Below the pieces are notes generated by a model. It was not told where the DNA came from, ran no database searches, and saw only the letters and a list, made by a program, of their open reading frames with translations. Made by a program: the position numbers and the translations under genes. Of a stretch of 64,000 nucleotides of DNA, positions 34,025-45,987 are shown one piece after another. Source of the stretch: Astrocystis sublimbata (lineage: Eukaryota; Ascomycota; Sordariomycetes; Xylariales; Xylariaceae); assembly GCA_022453515.1 (NCBI GenBank), contig JAJNNY010000005.1:372001-436000 (forward strand), read 5' to 3'. Each line of letters starts with the position of its first letter. Within the stretch, counting starts at the first letter, position 1.

Positions 34025-37000
34025 CTATTATACTTATAACCCTATTTTATAATAATAATAAATATAAAATCAGGATTCTTCTGGACACTGGTAGTTCGGT
34101 ACTAGTCCTCTTATTACCTTTTGTACGAAAATGGAAGCTGCCGATATGTAAGCGTATTTTGCTATAGCTAATGATAGTATTCGACGCTTCTATAGTGTAG
34201 GAAGGAGGGAGATACTATACGGACAGCCTGGTATTATAACACTAGGATAATTATTATATACGGTTAAACTTTAAGCTTACCGCTTTAGATAACTAGTGCA
34301 ACGCTATCCTACCCCAGTAGTGGTTAGAACAATATACCCCGGCTAATTTCTTTAGCACAACAAAGAAGGTCCGGTTTATGTCGTATTATTATTAATAGAA
34401 CTACATAAGCTAAGCGGTTCTATTATAAAACAAGGCTCGCGTTATACCTTACGATATAGCTTCCTTACAGACTGTTATATAGGTAGCACTAGGGGAAGTA
34501 CCCGAGAAGTTCCGCAGCTACTTTCCTATTATAAGTAAGGAAGCTGCGACCCGACTGCCCGATTACTAGCTATAGGATTACGGTATCGATCTCTAAGAAG
34601 GGAAGTTACCCCCGTGGGGGCCCCTATACGCTATAAGCGTAAGAGAGCTCGATACTTTGAAACTATGGTTAAAGGAAATGCTTAATAGTAAGCGTATTAG
34701 GAAATCTACTTTTTTCTGCGGCGCTCCGTTAATGTTTGTAGAAAAAAAGGACCCTAACGATCCTTTTTGCCCCGTAGTTAACTATAGGGGTTTTAATAGT
34801 ATAACTATACCTATCTAGTATCTGATCCTACTAATTACCGAATTATAAGCCCGGTTTAGTACGGCTAAATGGTTTACTAAAATAGACCTTAAATCAGGGT
34901 TTTATTTAGTCCGTATTAAAAAAAGCTACGAATAAAAAACTGCCTTTAGATATAAGTACGGACTTTTTAAATATACGGTTATGCTATTTGGGCTTATTAA
35001 TGCCCCGGCTACGTTTTAATTAATAATGAATAACATTTTTTAAGATCTTATTAACGCTGGCCTATTGGTATACCTCAACGATCTGCTTATTTACGTAGAT
35101 ACTATCGAAGAATACGACCGCTTTATGAAGGAAGTATTCTATCGGCTGACCAACTACTACTTTGCTGTTGTTTTACAAAAATGCAAATGGCAGGTGTAAG
35201 AAGTAGAGTTCCTTAGCTACGTTATTAGCACCCAAGGCGTAGCAATAGCTAAGGACAAAATTGACTATATTACTAAATGGGAAACACCTCGAAGCCTCAA
35301 AGAATACCAGCAGTTTGTAGGGTTTATAAACTTCTATAGAAGATTTATTAAAAACTTTTCGTTTATTGTTAAACTATTGATAGATATAAACAAGGGAAAA
35401 AAAAAGAACTAGAAATGGTCTAACGCTATAGGAGAAGCCTTTAGAGTACTGAAGCACTACTTTACTATAGCGCCTATCCTAGTCCATTTTAACCCGAACG
35501 AAACTGCGTTTATTAAAACCGATGCCTTTAACTTCGCCCTAGGAGCGGTTATATCCCAAAAAGACAAGGATGGAAGGCTATAACTAGTAGCCTTCCATTC
35601 TAGAAAGCTAATGCTAGCGGAAATAAACTACGAGATCCACGATAAGGAACTCTTCGCTATTATTAACGGCTTAGATTGTTGGCGATAGTACTTGGAGGGA
35701 GCTAAATACTGTATTGAGATTTTTTTAGACTATTAAAACCTGGCCTACTTTATAACAGCTAAAGTATTAAATCGACGATAAGCCTGGTAGGCTTAATAAC
35801 TGTCCAGTTATTGGTTTATTATTAACTACCGCCCTGGCAGGCAGAATGAAAAGGCCGATATTTTGTTAAGATTACCCTAATATCGGCCTGAGAAAGGAGG
35901 AGCTAAGGACCAGCCGATAACGTTGGTTTTATAGGAGAAACATTTTTTATACTCGAAAGGTCTCCTGGCAGAATTACCAAAGGATTCGGCTATAGTACTA
36001 CTATCTTCTGTACGACTGTGTAGTCTGACTGTACTTAAATGGGCTCTAGAGTTTATACAGAAGGTCAAAGAAGCAGGGCTAAAAGATCTAGAGTATGTTC
36101 TGGGGCTCTAAGATATGGAACCTTGGGAGGATAATACCCGTATAACGAAAACAGGGAAACATTTAACCCTAGATAACGGAATGCTATACCGAAAAGGACG
36201 GTTATAGGTACCCGAGGAACTCTAAAAAGAAGTAATAAGATCGGAACATAATACACTAGTAGCTAGTTATATAGGCATGGATAAAACCCTTGAGCTGATT
36301 ACCCGCAACTTTTGGTAGCCCAGTATGGAAGGGATTATAAGAAGCTTTATGAGTGGATGTTTCGAATACTAACGTAACAAGGCTCCTAGATACGCTTTAT
36401 ACGGACTCCTATAGCCTATAGAGCTTTATTACAGATTATGGAACACTATAGTAATGGATTTTATTATAGACCTCCCCTTTTTTAATAGATGCGACTCTAT
36501 TTGGGTAATAGTAGACCCTTTTACTAAGATGGGATACTTTGTGCCTTTTAAGGTGGGGGAAAAGAAAACCGAAGATCTAATAAAGATTTTTACGAAAACC
36601 TATTAGAAATATTATGGTACCCCCCTAGACATTATTTCTGATAGAGACTCTAGATTTATAGCCCATATGTGGAAGGACTTCTTTAAGCTGGTAGGCATTA
36701 AGCCCCGTATAAGTATAGCCTTCCACCCATAGACCGATGGGCAGACCGAGCGGCTAAATCAAACCCTCGAGATTTACTTCCGTACCTTTGTGAATTATGA
36801 GATATCGAACTAGGAGGACTTACTACCTACTGCAAAGTTTGCTTACAACAACTCCACTTCTACCTCTATATATATGACTCCCTTTTATACCAACTATAGC
36901 TACTACCCTGTAGTATATAATCCGCCAACGGGAGTACCCAAGAACCTAGGAAGCCGCTTATATGTTTACTAGATGACCCAAGTATATAAAGAAGCCAAAG

Positions 37001-37560
37001 AACACCTGTAAATCAGCCGTTAACGGATAAAAGAATAGGCCGATAAACGATATCTCGAGCTACCCGTTTATAAAAAAGATCAATTGGTAATACTAAACGC
37101 TAAACATATTAAAACTAAACGTCCCACTAAAAAATTCGATAGTAAGCTTTTTAGTCCCTTCTAGATTCAGAAGGTCATTTTCCCTATTGCGGTAAAACTT
37201 ATTCTACTAAAGGGCTAGAGAATATATAACTCTTTTTATATCTCCTTTATAAAACTATATCGGGTTGGAAAAGGGCAGGCACCGCCTGACCCTAACTAGG
37301 TCCTACGGGATACGCCTGCTATAGAGGCCGAGGAGTACTACATAAACAAGATTATTAACTCTATAATAGTCTAAAGTAACGTAAAATACCTTATTAAGTA
37401 GGAAGACTACCCCAAGAAAAAGGACTGGATTTAGGAACCTTACAACCACTTGCTCAGCAACCTTACAAAAAACATGGTTAAACAATTCCGATAATAGCAT
37501 CCGGACAAGCCCTATAATCCTCGAGTAACAGCGATATAGCGCCCGGGACAGGCTTTAAAA
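34025..37560 (+). pseudogene. Element A pol: protease, reverse transcriptase, RNase H, integrase, chromodomain
   Basis: The protease motif ILLDTGSSVLV is intact at about 34080-34105. Reverse transcriptase follows: FCPVVNYRGFNSITIP at about 34768, INAPATF near 34998, and VYLNDLLIYVD at about 35070, where the first catalytic Asp of the pair reads Asn. RNase H (IKTDAFNFALGAVISQ, about 35511) and the integrase zinc-finger region (about 36240-36375) come next. The integrase core shows [25 protein letters not shown] and DGQTERLNQTLEIYFRTF, so the D,D,E residues can still be placed. The end is chromodomain-like (KYLIK...EDYPKKKDWI). Pol ends close to the purine tract with no room for an antisense gene, unlike B and C. 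In-frame TAG/TAA codons show it is inactive. Confidence 0.9.
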
Positions 37561-37573
37561 AGAAGGGAGATGG

Positions 37574-37904
37574 TGTCACACGGGTCACTTCCGGGCTACC
37601 CAAATAGGAAGCCTACGCGCCCTAAACCTCTAAATATATAAATGATTGGATCAGAGCTACGGATCTAGAAGGTCATAAGGACCTCCGTATGCAGGCGATA
37701 ACCAACAGGCATAAGTGAGGCGTTGCCGCAGACCCGAGGAAGGTCCGAAGCCGGCCTTAAGGGCTGCCAAAAGGAGCATAAATAGAAGGGATTCCTCCAG
37801 CCTGGAGTAGAGGCTTTAGGAGGACATGGACCCTTTTGTGCCCTAGAGAATTATTAGCTGAATCGAAGCCTATTCCAAGCCCTAGAAATCTAGCCCTTGT
37901 TACA
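37574..37904 (+). repeat. Element A 3' LTR
   Basis: The 331-bp partner of 16575-16905, ending TTACA and followed by GCTAG. Confidence 0.95.
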
Positions 37905-37909
37905 GCTAG

Positions 37910-38841
37910 TAGCTCAACCATCAAAGTGATGTGTTCATTGATTGCCTTGTTAGAACATAGGCTAGCATGTGGCCTATTACTGCGCCTGCTATATATATAA
38001 TTATAGTCTCGAAACTTTGAGCAAGAACCACGTCCTGTTCGAAATGATGCATTGAATCCAACGGGTAATTTAGGGCTGTGACACATCGTACCAGAAAAGC
38101 TCACATTCTTCTAAAGGACTAGGGCATGGTGGATTTAATAACACGCCCGAATGTCACCTCGAAACTAATATGAAAAAGATACCCCCAAGTACGTCTTATA
38201 CGTGGTGCACCTATTTCTGCGAATTCTTGGATTTAAGCTACCTACCTGGTCCTTCATGTGAGGGATTGGTGGAGGTAAGCGGTAATCCCAATGCGTGAGA
38301 GAGAATGAAAGTCGATGGTACCTCTTATGAGGTCATATAGTATACATTGAACCATTTCAACTAAGCGCAGCATAATTGAGCATAGAAGATCGACTCTACC
38401 GTCGTCATGCTTATCAAGTTATCGTATACCGCAATCGTGATCGCTGGTTTGAAAACTGGCTTCCAAGGCGCACTTATGACGTACCCACCTCGCCCACTGC
38501 CAACCAGACACCCTGTCACGCCTGTAATGCTGGCCGGTGTCACCTTCGGCACTGAACCGACTTGATGAGGACAGAGTATGCGGTAAGTATGACATCGGAA
38601 TCAGACAGTAGATGGATTGTCCGTTTGTTCATTGGTGGTGCAACACTATTTGATAGAATTTCGAGTAGGTAGGCAGGTATATATAAATGCTCACGCAAGC
38701 AGTCATGATTTTGGAAAGTTTTCAGTTCCGAAAGACCATCACTATCGCACATTAGGAGCAACCTTACTTCCAACAATTCTACCAACAGCATTACACCACC
38801 ACATCACCATCTCATCCCGATTATCAACCAGCAATTACACT
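37910..38841. other. Intergenic region right of the transposon block
   Basis: No gene supported. Base composition returns to the genomic norm. The last about 165 bp is the likely promoter and leader of the CON-6 gene. Confidence 0.5.
38679..38687 (+). promoter_or_regulatory. TATA-like box of the CON-6 gene
   Basis: ATATATAAA lies about 155 bp upstream of the CON-6 start codon, followed by a CA-rich leader. No transcript data support it; placement is by motif. Confidence 0.5.
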
Positions 38842-39173
38842 ATGGATTCCGCAGGTGCCAAGTCAACCATCTCTCGGGACATGCAAGAGATCAGCCAAGG
38901 CAAAGAAGAGATCTCGCATAAGGTGCAAGGCCACAAAGCCAACCTAGCGAACCCAAGTGAGCAATTCTACGTCCTCTGTAGTCTGCTGCTCGGCGGCGCG
39001 AGATGCATAGACTGACTGACGAGCACCAAGACACAAGCGACGCGTCCAAGGAGAACAGCCGTAAGGTCATCGACAATCTCGGCGGGGATGCGGCACATTA
39101 CGGGGGCGAGGACCAGCCGCGTTCGAAAACAGCGGCTGAGGCCATAGATGGCAGCCGTGCCATGTTGCATTGA
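38842..39173 (+). CDS. CON-6 family (conidiation-specific protein 6-like) small protein
   Basis: Two exons, 38842-38956 and 39031-39173, with a 74-nt GTGAGC...CCAAG intron, encode about 85 residues. The splice rebuilds the family signature GHKANLANPNTSDASKENSR, with K-V-I-D-N-L after it. N-terminal to it is a short STISRDMQEISQGKEEI region. CON-6 proteins are small, hydrophilic and abundant in conidia or under stress; their molecular job is unknown. No signal peptide or membrane segment is seen, so it is probably cytosolic. A TATA-like box lies about 155 bp upstream. A fragment resembling its first exon is found about 0.8 kb downstream. Confidence 0.9.
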
Positions 39174-40728
39174 TAGTACAATTGATTTCACTCCCGTCCC
39201 GGTATATGGCCAATTTGGATCGTCAATCTCAATCTCCGCAGGGCAGGGCAGGCCAGGCCAGGCTCTAAGCGCGGGGAAAGTCGAGCCGGCGGCTTTCCAA
39301 CACAGACGTGTAACTATCTAATAATAATTCATAAACACAGAGATTGTTTACAGAAGATGTAAAAACGACTGAGACTCTTTAGTTGTGTCACATGGTAGAC
39401 TTGCTTAGGTGGGTAGTGGTATCAATATCAAGAACTCAGGTATTTGTAGGGCATTTATGAATAGCACCTGGTCAGTTCACCTAGGCGGGCTAGTAGCTCT
39501 CTGGCGGGTCTGGGCAGTGAGTGCCGTTGTCTCGGTGAGATCCACTGACCTCAATTAAGGTTGGAGGGGCACTCCCTACCAAGTCCCTAGCGGGTAGGCC
39601 AGGTCATGCCAATTTGTGTACCGAGGTACGGTTATATATAGGCGAGATAAGTAAGTTCAATGTTTAATGTACTTGCTGCTCGCACCTGTAGCATTATTCC
39701 GCCATCATAAGCACACCAAAGAAGGCGAGGAGGTACGGGTACTGTAGCAGACGAATATTGGGGCAAGGGTATCAGCTACGCTAAACCACTTCCATCTCAC
39801 AATGGACATCTAGCTCGTCGAGCTGAAAGCATGGGCACCAAATAGGCATGCGCACCGCCGATCGCTGACCTGGGGTTGAATCTAGACACACCACCACCAA
39901 CTACTTTAACTACCAGATTCATCAATAGCCAAAATCTCCCATCTCCTTAGTCGTACTCATTTGGATTCTGAGCTATGTCAATACCTACATGCCGCAAGCC
40001 AACGCAGGTGGTAAGGAGCCAACCATCTCACGAGAAATGGAAATGATAATATGAATCGCATCATCACCAACATCATCTGAACATATTCTCGTGAGACAGC
40101 AGGCCTAGGCGAGCATTGCGGTGGCAGTTGTACATCGACGTTCAGCTCCTGCAAGGTGATACAAGATGCCATCCAATAGCCCCTTTATATGCGCCGATGG
40201 CGCATTGGGCCCAACATGATTGGCGCTGCCTCACCCGACGACACTACGACTGAAGAAGGCTAAGTCAGCCGTGACTAGGAGTCTGGGCTCCGTTGGCCTC
40301 TTCTGCTATGCATTGTAGAATGACTAACTAGTATGGCGACGCCGTTCTCGCTTTCAATCCTTCCCCTCGGAAAGGTTGAGGCTCCTAAACTGTACACTAC
40401 ATACTCATAGCGAAGCGGTGATGCCCGGCGCAAAACCTTCATTCACAGCATCTTGGCCTTGTCTCGTCGGTCTCGTCGGTCTCGTCTGTAGATGCTCGTT
40501 GATCCCAGTCGGTACATTCTGTCAGCTGTTAAAATCACAAGCAGGCAATGCTGCGTGCTGACAGGGCTACGATAGCACCGGCCATTGCTTCACGTTAGGC
40601 GTCGCGGGTTGTTTCCTTAGGTGTATACTGCCACGACGGCCTCGAATCCACGCGTCGACCCCAATCGTTCTCGCCGACCTCTCCGCCCCATACAAGCTAT
40701 CGTCAGGAAGTCCTCATCAACGGTGATC
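39174..40728. other. Intergenic region containing the CON-6-like fragment
   Basis: Apart from the short CON-6-like fragment at 39989-40054 no gene is seen. A TATATATA stretch lies at about 39632-39640. The right end is the promoter of the WW-domain gene. A short GTCTCGTCG-type duplication is visible around 40460-40480. Confidence 0.5.
39989..40054 (+). pseudogene. Truncated CON-6-like first exon
   Basis: The ATG at 39989 opens a 21-codon frame that includes AGGKEPTISREMEMI and then stops. The start of the real CON-6 gene reads AGAKSTISRDMQEI. DNA similarity covers GCAGGTG-AAG and CAACCATCTC-CGGGA-ATG. No splice donor lies before the stop and no CON-6 core follows, so it is probably a decayed tandem copy. 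The match is short, so confidence is limited. Confidence 0.45.
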
Positions 40729-43700
40729 ATGTCGAAGCTTCCAGAGAGCTGGGTGTCCGGCTACGATGGCCAGCGGTGGTATTTCCAATATGAGCCGACA
40801 GGAATGATACAGTATCATTTCCCACAACCTGGCGACGAGTTCGCCGAGTTTCTGCATGATGCTGGCATCGGAGTCGGTCCAATCAAGCGCACGGCGCAAG
40901 ACAGTCTTGCCACCGCACAAGCAAACGAGCAAGCACCGGCGCCTGGTAACGAGACGACCAACAACTCCAAAGCAAGCGAAAGCGAGACGGAGACAGCCAA
41001 CAAGGGTGAGCTGGGTATGAGTGCTACCGGCTATTTCGATAGTTCTGCGTATTTTCCAGAGATCCACGACAGTATGAGTCCTATTGGAGACGATAATTTG
41101 CCAACTCAATCTCCCGCTGCTGCTGAGCTCCCCGAAAGTAACCAACAGTTGTGGTCTCCCGTTGGATTTGTTGCTGAACTTGCTACGCAAGACACAGTCA
41201 AATGCGCCGAAGAGCTTGCGCCAGTCGAGTTAGATGCAACATCCTACGTGTCGGCGCTTACACAGTCAAATGCACCCCAAAGTTCGACCGACACTTCCTC
41301 ACAGCGGATTCCCGCAGAGGACAAAACTCTGACATCAGACCCTACACTGCCTGCTCTACCACCAGCCGCTACATATCCACTTACACATGCTTCCTTTTCT
41401 TACCCGCCGTTAACAACCGAGAGTTCTTCCAGCAATAGTATCCCACCTGCGGCTGTTTTAACAGGGACCAAGCCAGAGTCATCAGGTGCAGATTCAGGGA
41501 ACACCGAACCGAATAAATATCAGCCATGGAAGCCGACGCAGGGGGCCACTGGGCAACAATCCCAGGCGCAGAATATGATTCCAGGAGCCTTGCCACTGAC
41601 ATCTGTCATTCAAAACCAGGACAGTGAACTTGGAGGGTTTGGCAGGAAGAACTCGGAGCTTGGGGACATACCCAACACCTTAGTACAACCCTCGGGGCCA
41701 CACAAACCCGCATCGATCGAGACTACCCCGAGTACAAATAGCGAGAATGCGCCAGTTCCATCAGTTCTACAACCGCCTCATCACCCGAAACGGGAATCAA
41801 CGAGCTCAATTGGCACCATTAATCAACAAATTATGCCCAACAAACAAGCAAGGCATGAGAGCATCTCATTTCCGATTACAAGCCACGATCTATCAAACAC
41901 CGTATTCGCATCAAAGCCTGGTGCTAGTCAAACAAATATGAGTCTTGAAGGCAGCGATGGCAAACATTACCAAGGGGGAATACTTCCCTATCGTCCTTCT
42001 AAGCAGGCAAGTCAGGAGTCCTCTGGTCTTACCAACCAGCCCGGCATCACGAGAGTCAACACTTTGCCATCTGCGCACTCGAAAATGAACGGTCATCCGG
42101 GTATTATGCTGTCCCATGAAACAGGTGCATCGACTCCTGTGAATCACGACACTGCATCGTCTCCTCAAGATCCGCCCAAACCTGCGAACACAATCCAAAA
42201 CTCTGATACTAGTCAAAATCAACCGCAATCGCATTCTAGCAACAATGAACAAAGTCCCACGATAGCACCGTTGAACTTTATCAAACGTCATTCTTCAAAA
42301 AGCTCTGCTGTCTCCTCCATGGCTAGCGAGACGCCACCTAGCCGACCGGCTCTAGCCAGCCCTGATGAATTCTCTGACGTGATTTCAGTCATCAGCAGTT
42401 TCACGCATCAAGAGACGACAGATATTCACTCGCGACCTCCTCAACAGCCAACCGACAATCACAACAGACCCACATCAACGTCGATAAATGACGGACAAGG
42501 CACACTGGCGGATATTGTTGACAGCGGAAAACCACACCCGATGCATCAGCAGATACCATCTTCTGTCGTAAATGCGCAACAAGCTAGTACTACTTCACCG
42601 GTTCAAGCGCAGGTAACCAATACATCTTTACCACCTCAGGCTGGAAATCCGGGCAAAGTCTCGCCATTGCCAGGCCAATGGAAGCCTCACGGCAATGCAC
42701 CGATAAGTCATCCACCATCTCAGGCTGGCAGTACTGCACACGCAGCTATGTCTCAGCTTGGATCTCAAAGCAATTCTGCTCACGGCATAAGCAATACCGT
42801 GCAGCATACGCAGGGCAATATACCTACATCACAGACAACTGTACCGATTCACGCTCCTGTTGCCACATCCGTAAATCAAACTCTTCATCATCCCCTTGGG
42901 CAAAGTAATACTCTCCCACAGTCGTCAAATGGACCGCTCATGGTTGGACGCCCACCGGCCGCTCTTCAACAACAACAACCACAATTGCAACATCATATGA
43001 CAGGGTCACCAAGCCAACAATCGGCCATCCAACCTCCTCCTGCACACCAGGCCGTCGGCCCAAATGCAGCGCAGCTCTCGTCACAACTGCCACATCAGCA
43101 GTTGCCTCCGGTGACACAATCCGTTTCACCTCTCCAGAGCCAAGTGTCTTCTCCTGCTCAATCGATAGCGTTTCTTCATGTATCGCAGTCTTCGACCCCT
43201 TCAATGGGTTTTGCCACCGTCAACTCTCATGCAGGTACAAGTAATGGACCACATATAAACTCGAACCAAACCCATGTTGCGTCAACGAGGCCTCCGTCGG
43301 TGTCTAGCTATGTTCCTTCTCAACATCTAGGAAATATGACGCCCCCTATTGTTTCCAATCCAACTTCACCTCCACCGGCCGGCAATTCGCATTCGCACTC
43401 ATCCTCAACGTCAATCTCACCAGGAAAACCGTTTCCAATGCTACCAGGCCAGGTAACGCCGCTTCCATCGCAAATTGGATCTGCCCCTGTTTCGTCACCT
43501 GTCCAGCAGTCCCTACTCAACAACTATGTGAAGCCGGTGGCTAATGGACAGCCACTTGCGTCCGGGCAACATCTAATGCAAACCACACAAGGAGGAGCGA
43601 TACCCCATCAGGTATTACCAGGCCAGACAAACCCGATGCTGAACTCGCCGCAGGCAAATGCAGGACACTTTTCACCTTCATCCCATGCACAAATTAAACC

Positions 43701-45987
43701 ACCAGGCACAACCCCTATTGGGGGGCATCAGTCTTCAGCTAATTCGCCGCAACTGCAGCACCCTGTATCATTTCCGCCGCCAATTGCAGCTGGTCAGCCT
43801 CTGAATACGCATCTAAGTCAACCTCCCTCTGCAGCAACCGCACCACCAGCCACTCAATCCCCATTTCCACCGCCGCCACTGCAGGCGCAGGCGCAAGCGC
43901 AGCAGCCTTTGCAGAGCCCTTACTCTCCTCTTGGAATGCAAGGGAAACCTTTCACCTCCGCACAAGCCGCCGCCGCTCTCACAGATGCAGGTAAGGGTAT
44001 GAAGAAATGGGCAAAGAAAGTATGGAAGAATCCTACCATCAAGCAAACGGCGGTGGGATTTGGTGGAGCAGTTGGTAAGTCGATCTTCATACCTAATACC
44101 TTCATTCGCGTGTCATAGATGGGAGAACGGCCCTCTCATGCTTCCACCTTGGCCTCAGGTTGCCCCTCTTGCTCAACATCTACTAAGTGTATCGAGATCA
44201 TTGCTAACATCAGCCTTTAAGTGGCCGAGTCCATGGGAGTCCCAGGGGTTGCTGGTGCTCAGCTTGCGAACGGTCTCTTCGCGTCGTCCCGTCCACCACT
44301 AGCGCATGCGCAGACGGCGCCAGCTCAAACTCAAGGCATCCCAGGAGCTACTCCCCAACCCCAGCCAATGCAGGCAAACCAGCAACAGCACTTGGGTAAA
44401 CCACAACCACTATATCAGCCAGGACAACAGCCTGGACACCCCCAACTGGGACAGTTACAACAAGGACCACCTCACCTTGGAAAGCCGCAGCCGGGACCAC
44501 CGCAGCAGGGACAACATCTACTGCAACACTCGCAACAAGGACCACCTCAGCCTGGAAAACCTCAATTGGGACCGCTTCAGCAAGTACCGCACCAGCAAGC
44601 ACAGCACCCGCAAGTACAGCACCTGCAAAGACCCCCTCAACTGGGACAGCCTCAGCAACAGCCCCAGCAACAGCCCCAGCAACAGCCTCAACAAGGACAG
44701 CCCCAACAAAGACCTCCTCAACAGGTACAACATCAGCAGATACCTCCACAGCAGGGACAGCCTCAGCAGATGCCTCCACAGCAGGGGCTGCCTCAACAGG
44801 TACAGCACCAGCAAAGACCTCCTCAGCTGGGACAGCCTCAGCAAGGACAACCCCAGCAGATACAATTTCCACCCGCACCCCATCAGCCTGGAAAACCGCA
44901 GGCGGGACAGCCTCAGCCGGGACAGACCCAACAAGTACAGTTTCAACCCGGACGACCTTCAATGGGACAACCGCAATCCGGGCAACCTATGTATAGCCAG
45001 CCTCAGCAACAGCCAATTGGAGCTCAGATGCAGGCTCGACCTCCTATGGTTCAGAACGCCCCATCGAATGCTGGAGTAGCTGTAAATCTCAACGCTCAAG
45101 GCCAGGCGCAGATGGGAATGAGTCAACTGCAGCAACAGCAACAATACAACACAGTCAGTCCGGCGATGATTAATATCCCTCCACCTCCACCGCTGCCATC
45201 AACGACAATCAATATAGGGACTCCCGGCGCTCAAGCACAGTTTCAGGCGCAAGCACAATTGAATGCACAGGTACAGTTGAATGCACAAGCACAGTTGAAC
45301 GCACAAGCACGGCTACAAGCACAGGCGCAGGCTCAAGCACAGGCGCAGGCGCAGACGCAGATCAATGTCGACGCGGCCAACCTAGCTACCGCCGCCGTAA
45401 TCGTTGGCTCTGCTATTGGGGGCTCCATTCATCACAACGACCCTCAACCACAACATGGACATAGTCAACCTAGTCAGCCGGCGCATCATGACTCGTACAA
45501 TAGTGGAAACCACGGATATACTACCGAGAACCATGCTGCAGCTCAAGCGCAGACGTATGGCTCATCTGTTCCGCCTCAGGCACCTTATACAGACAATAGT
45601 TACATGGAAGCTGATAAGACCTACACCGAAAACTCGAGCTACGCTGTCAACAATACCTATATCGACAACACAACTTACTCTGTGAACAATACGTACATCG
45701 ATAACACCGAGGTTGTGAACAACAATGTCTACATTGATAACTCGACAACAGTCGTCTCCGACACGACGGATTACAATACGAACTATACTGAGACCATAGC
45801 AACATGGAACGAGACAGAAGTCTCGGTGGCCGTGGCGGTGGATGTCGATGTTAACTCTACAGTCTACACCGATGCCAGTGCCACGGCATACAGTGTTGAT
45901 GAGAGCGTCACCATAGCCGCAAGCAGTGACTACGCGGTGGAAACAACTGATTACTCTGGTAGCGGTTGGGGAGACTTCGATTTTTGA
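40729..45987 (+). CDS. Very large WW-domain, Gln/Pro/Ser-rich protein
   Basis: Two exons, 40729-44074 and 44222-45987, with a 147-nt GTAAGT...TTTAAG intron, encode about 1,703 residues. The start is the ATG at 40729; the open frame to its left has no ATG. Residues about 4-34 form a WW domain (LPESWVSGYDGQRWYFQYEP), a fold that binds proline-rich ligands; the second Trp position is Tyr. Next come about 1,050 residues of low-complexity Ser/Pro/Gln/Thr. A conserved-looking patch follows, AKKVWKNPTIKQTAVGFGGA, continuing across the intron into VAESMGVPGVAG. Then come Gln-Pro-Gly repeats, an AQAQLNAQ tract, an N-T-Y-I-D-N repeat region and a terminal SGWGDFDF. It is likely an intracellular scaffold; the partner and process are unknown. 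Confidence 0.88.
44394..45015 (+). repeat. Coding minisatellite encoding Gln-Pro-Gly-rich repeats
   Basis: Degenerate 15-30 bp units encode variations of QQGQPQQ(M/R)PPQ and LGKPQPGPPQQ. The frame is kept throughout. It lies in the second exon of the WW-domain gene. Confidence 0.85.
45236..45363 (+). repeat. Coding repeat encoding AQ/AQLNAQ tract
   Basis: Tandem CAGGCGCAAGCA / TTGAATGCACAG-type units encode alternating Ala-Gln with Leu-Asn inserts, inside the WW-domain gene. Confidence 0.85.

Larger units (their letters stand above)
16575..37904 (+). mobile_element. Element A: outer Ty3/Gypsy chromovirus LTR retrotransposon, split by two nested insertions
   Basis: Two 331-bp LTRs (16575-16905 and 37574-37904) begin TGTCACACGGG and end TTACA (TTATA in the 5' copy). 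They are flanked by the identical 5-bp duplication GCTAG (16570-16574 and 37905-37909). Removing insertions B and C with one target copy each leaves about 7.3 kb. The order gag, protease, reverse transcriptase, RNase H, integrase, chromodomain marks it as a Gypsy chromovirus. A purine-rich tract (AAAAAGAAGGGAGATGG) ends just before the 3' LTR at 37573. The coding parts are full of TAA/TAG codons at Gln and Trp positions, as RIP produces, so the element is dead. It must be the oldest of the three, because B and C sit in its gag region and at the gag-pol junction. Confidence 0.95.

Noticed and set aside
35060..35110. Active reverse transcriptase in element A
   Set aside because: The catalytic pair reads Asn-Asp and pol contains many stops, so the element cannot be autonomous.
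37757..38104. Minus-strand protein spanning the right end of element A
   Set aside because: It crosses the LTR and target duplication and has no recognisable domain; a chance frame.
40621..40728. Upstream extension of the WW-domain protein
   Set aside because: The frame is open but begins at GTG with no ATG before 40729, and the extension has low complexity.
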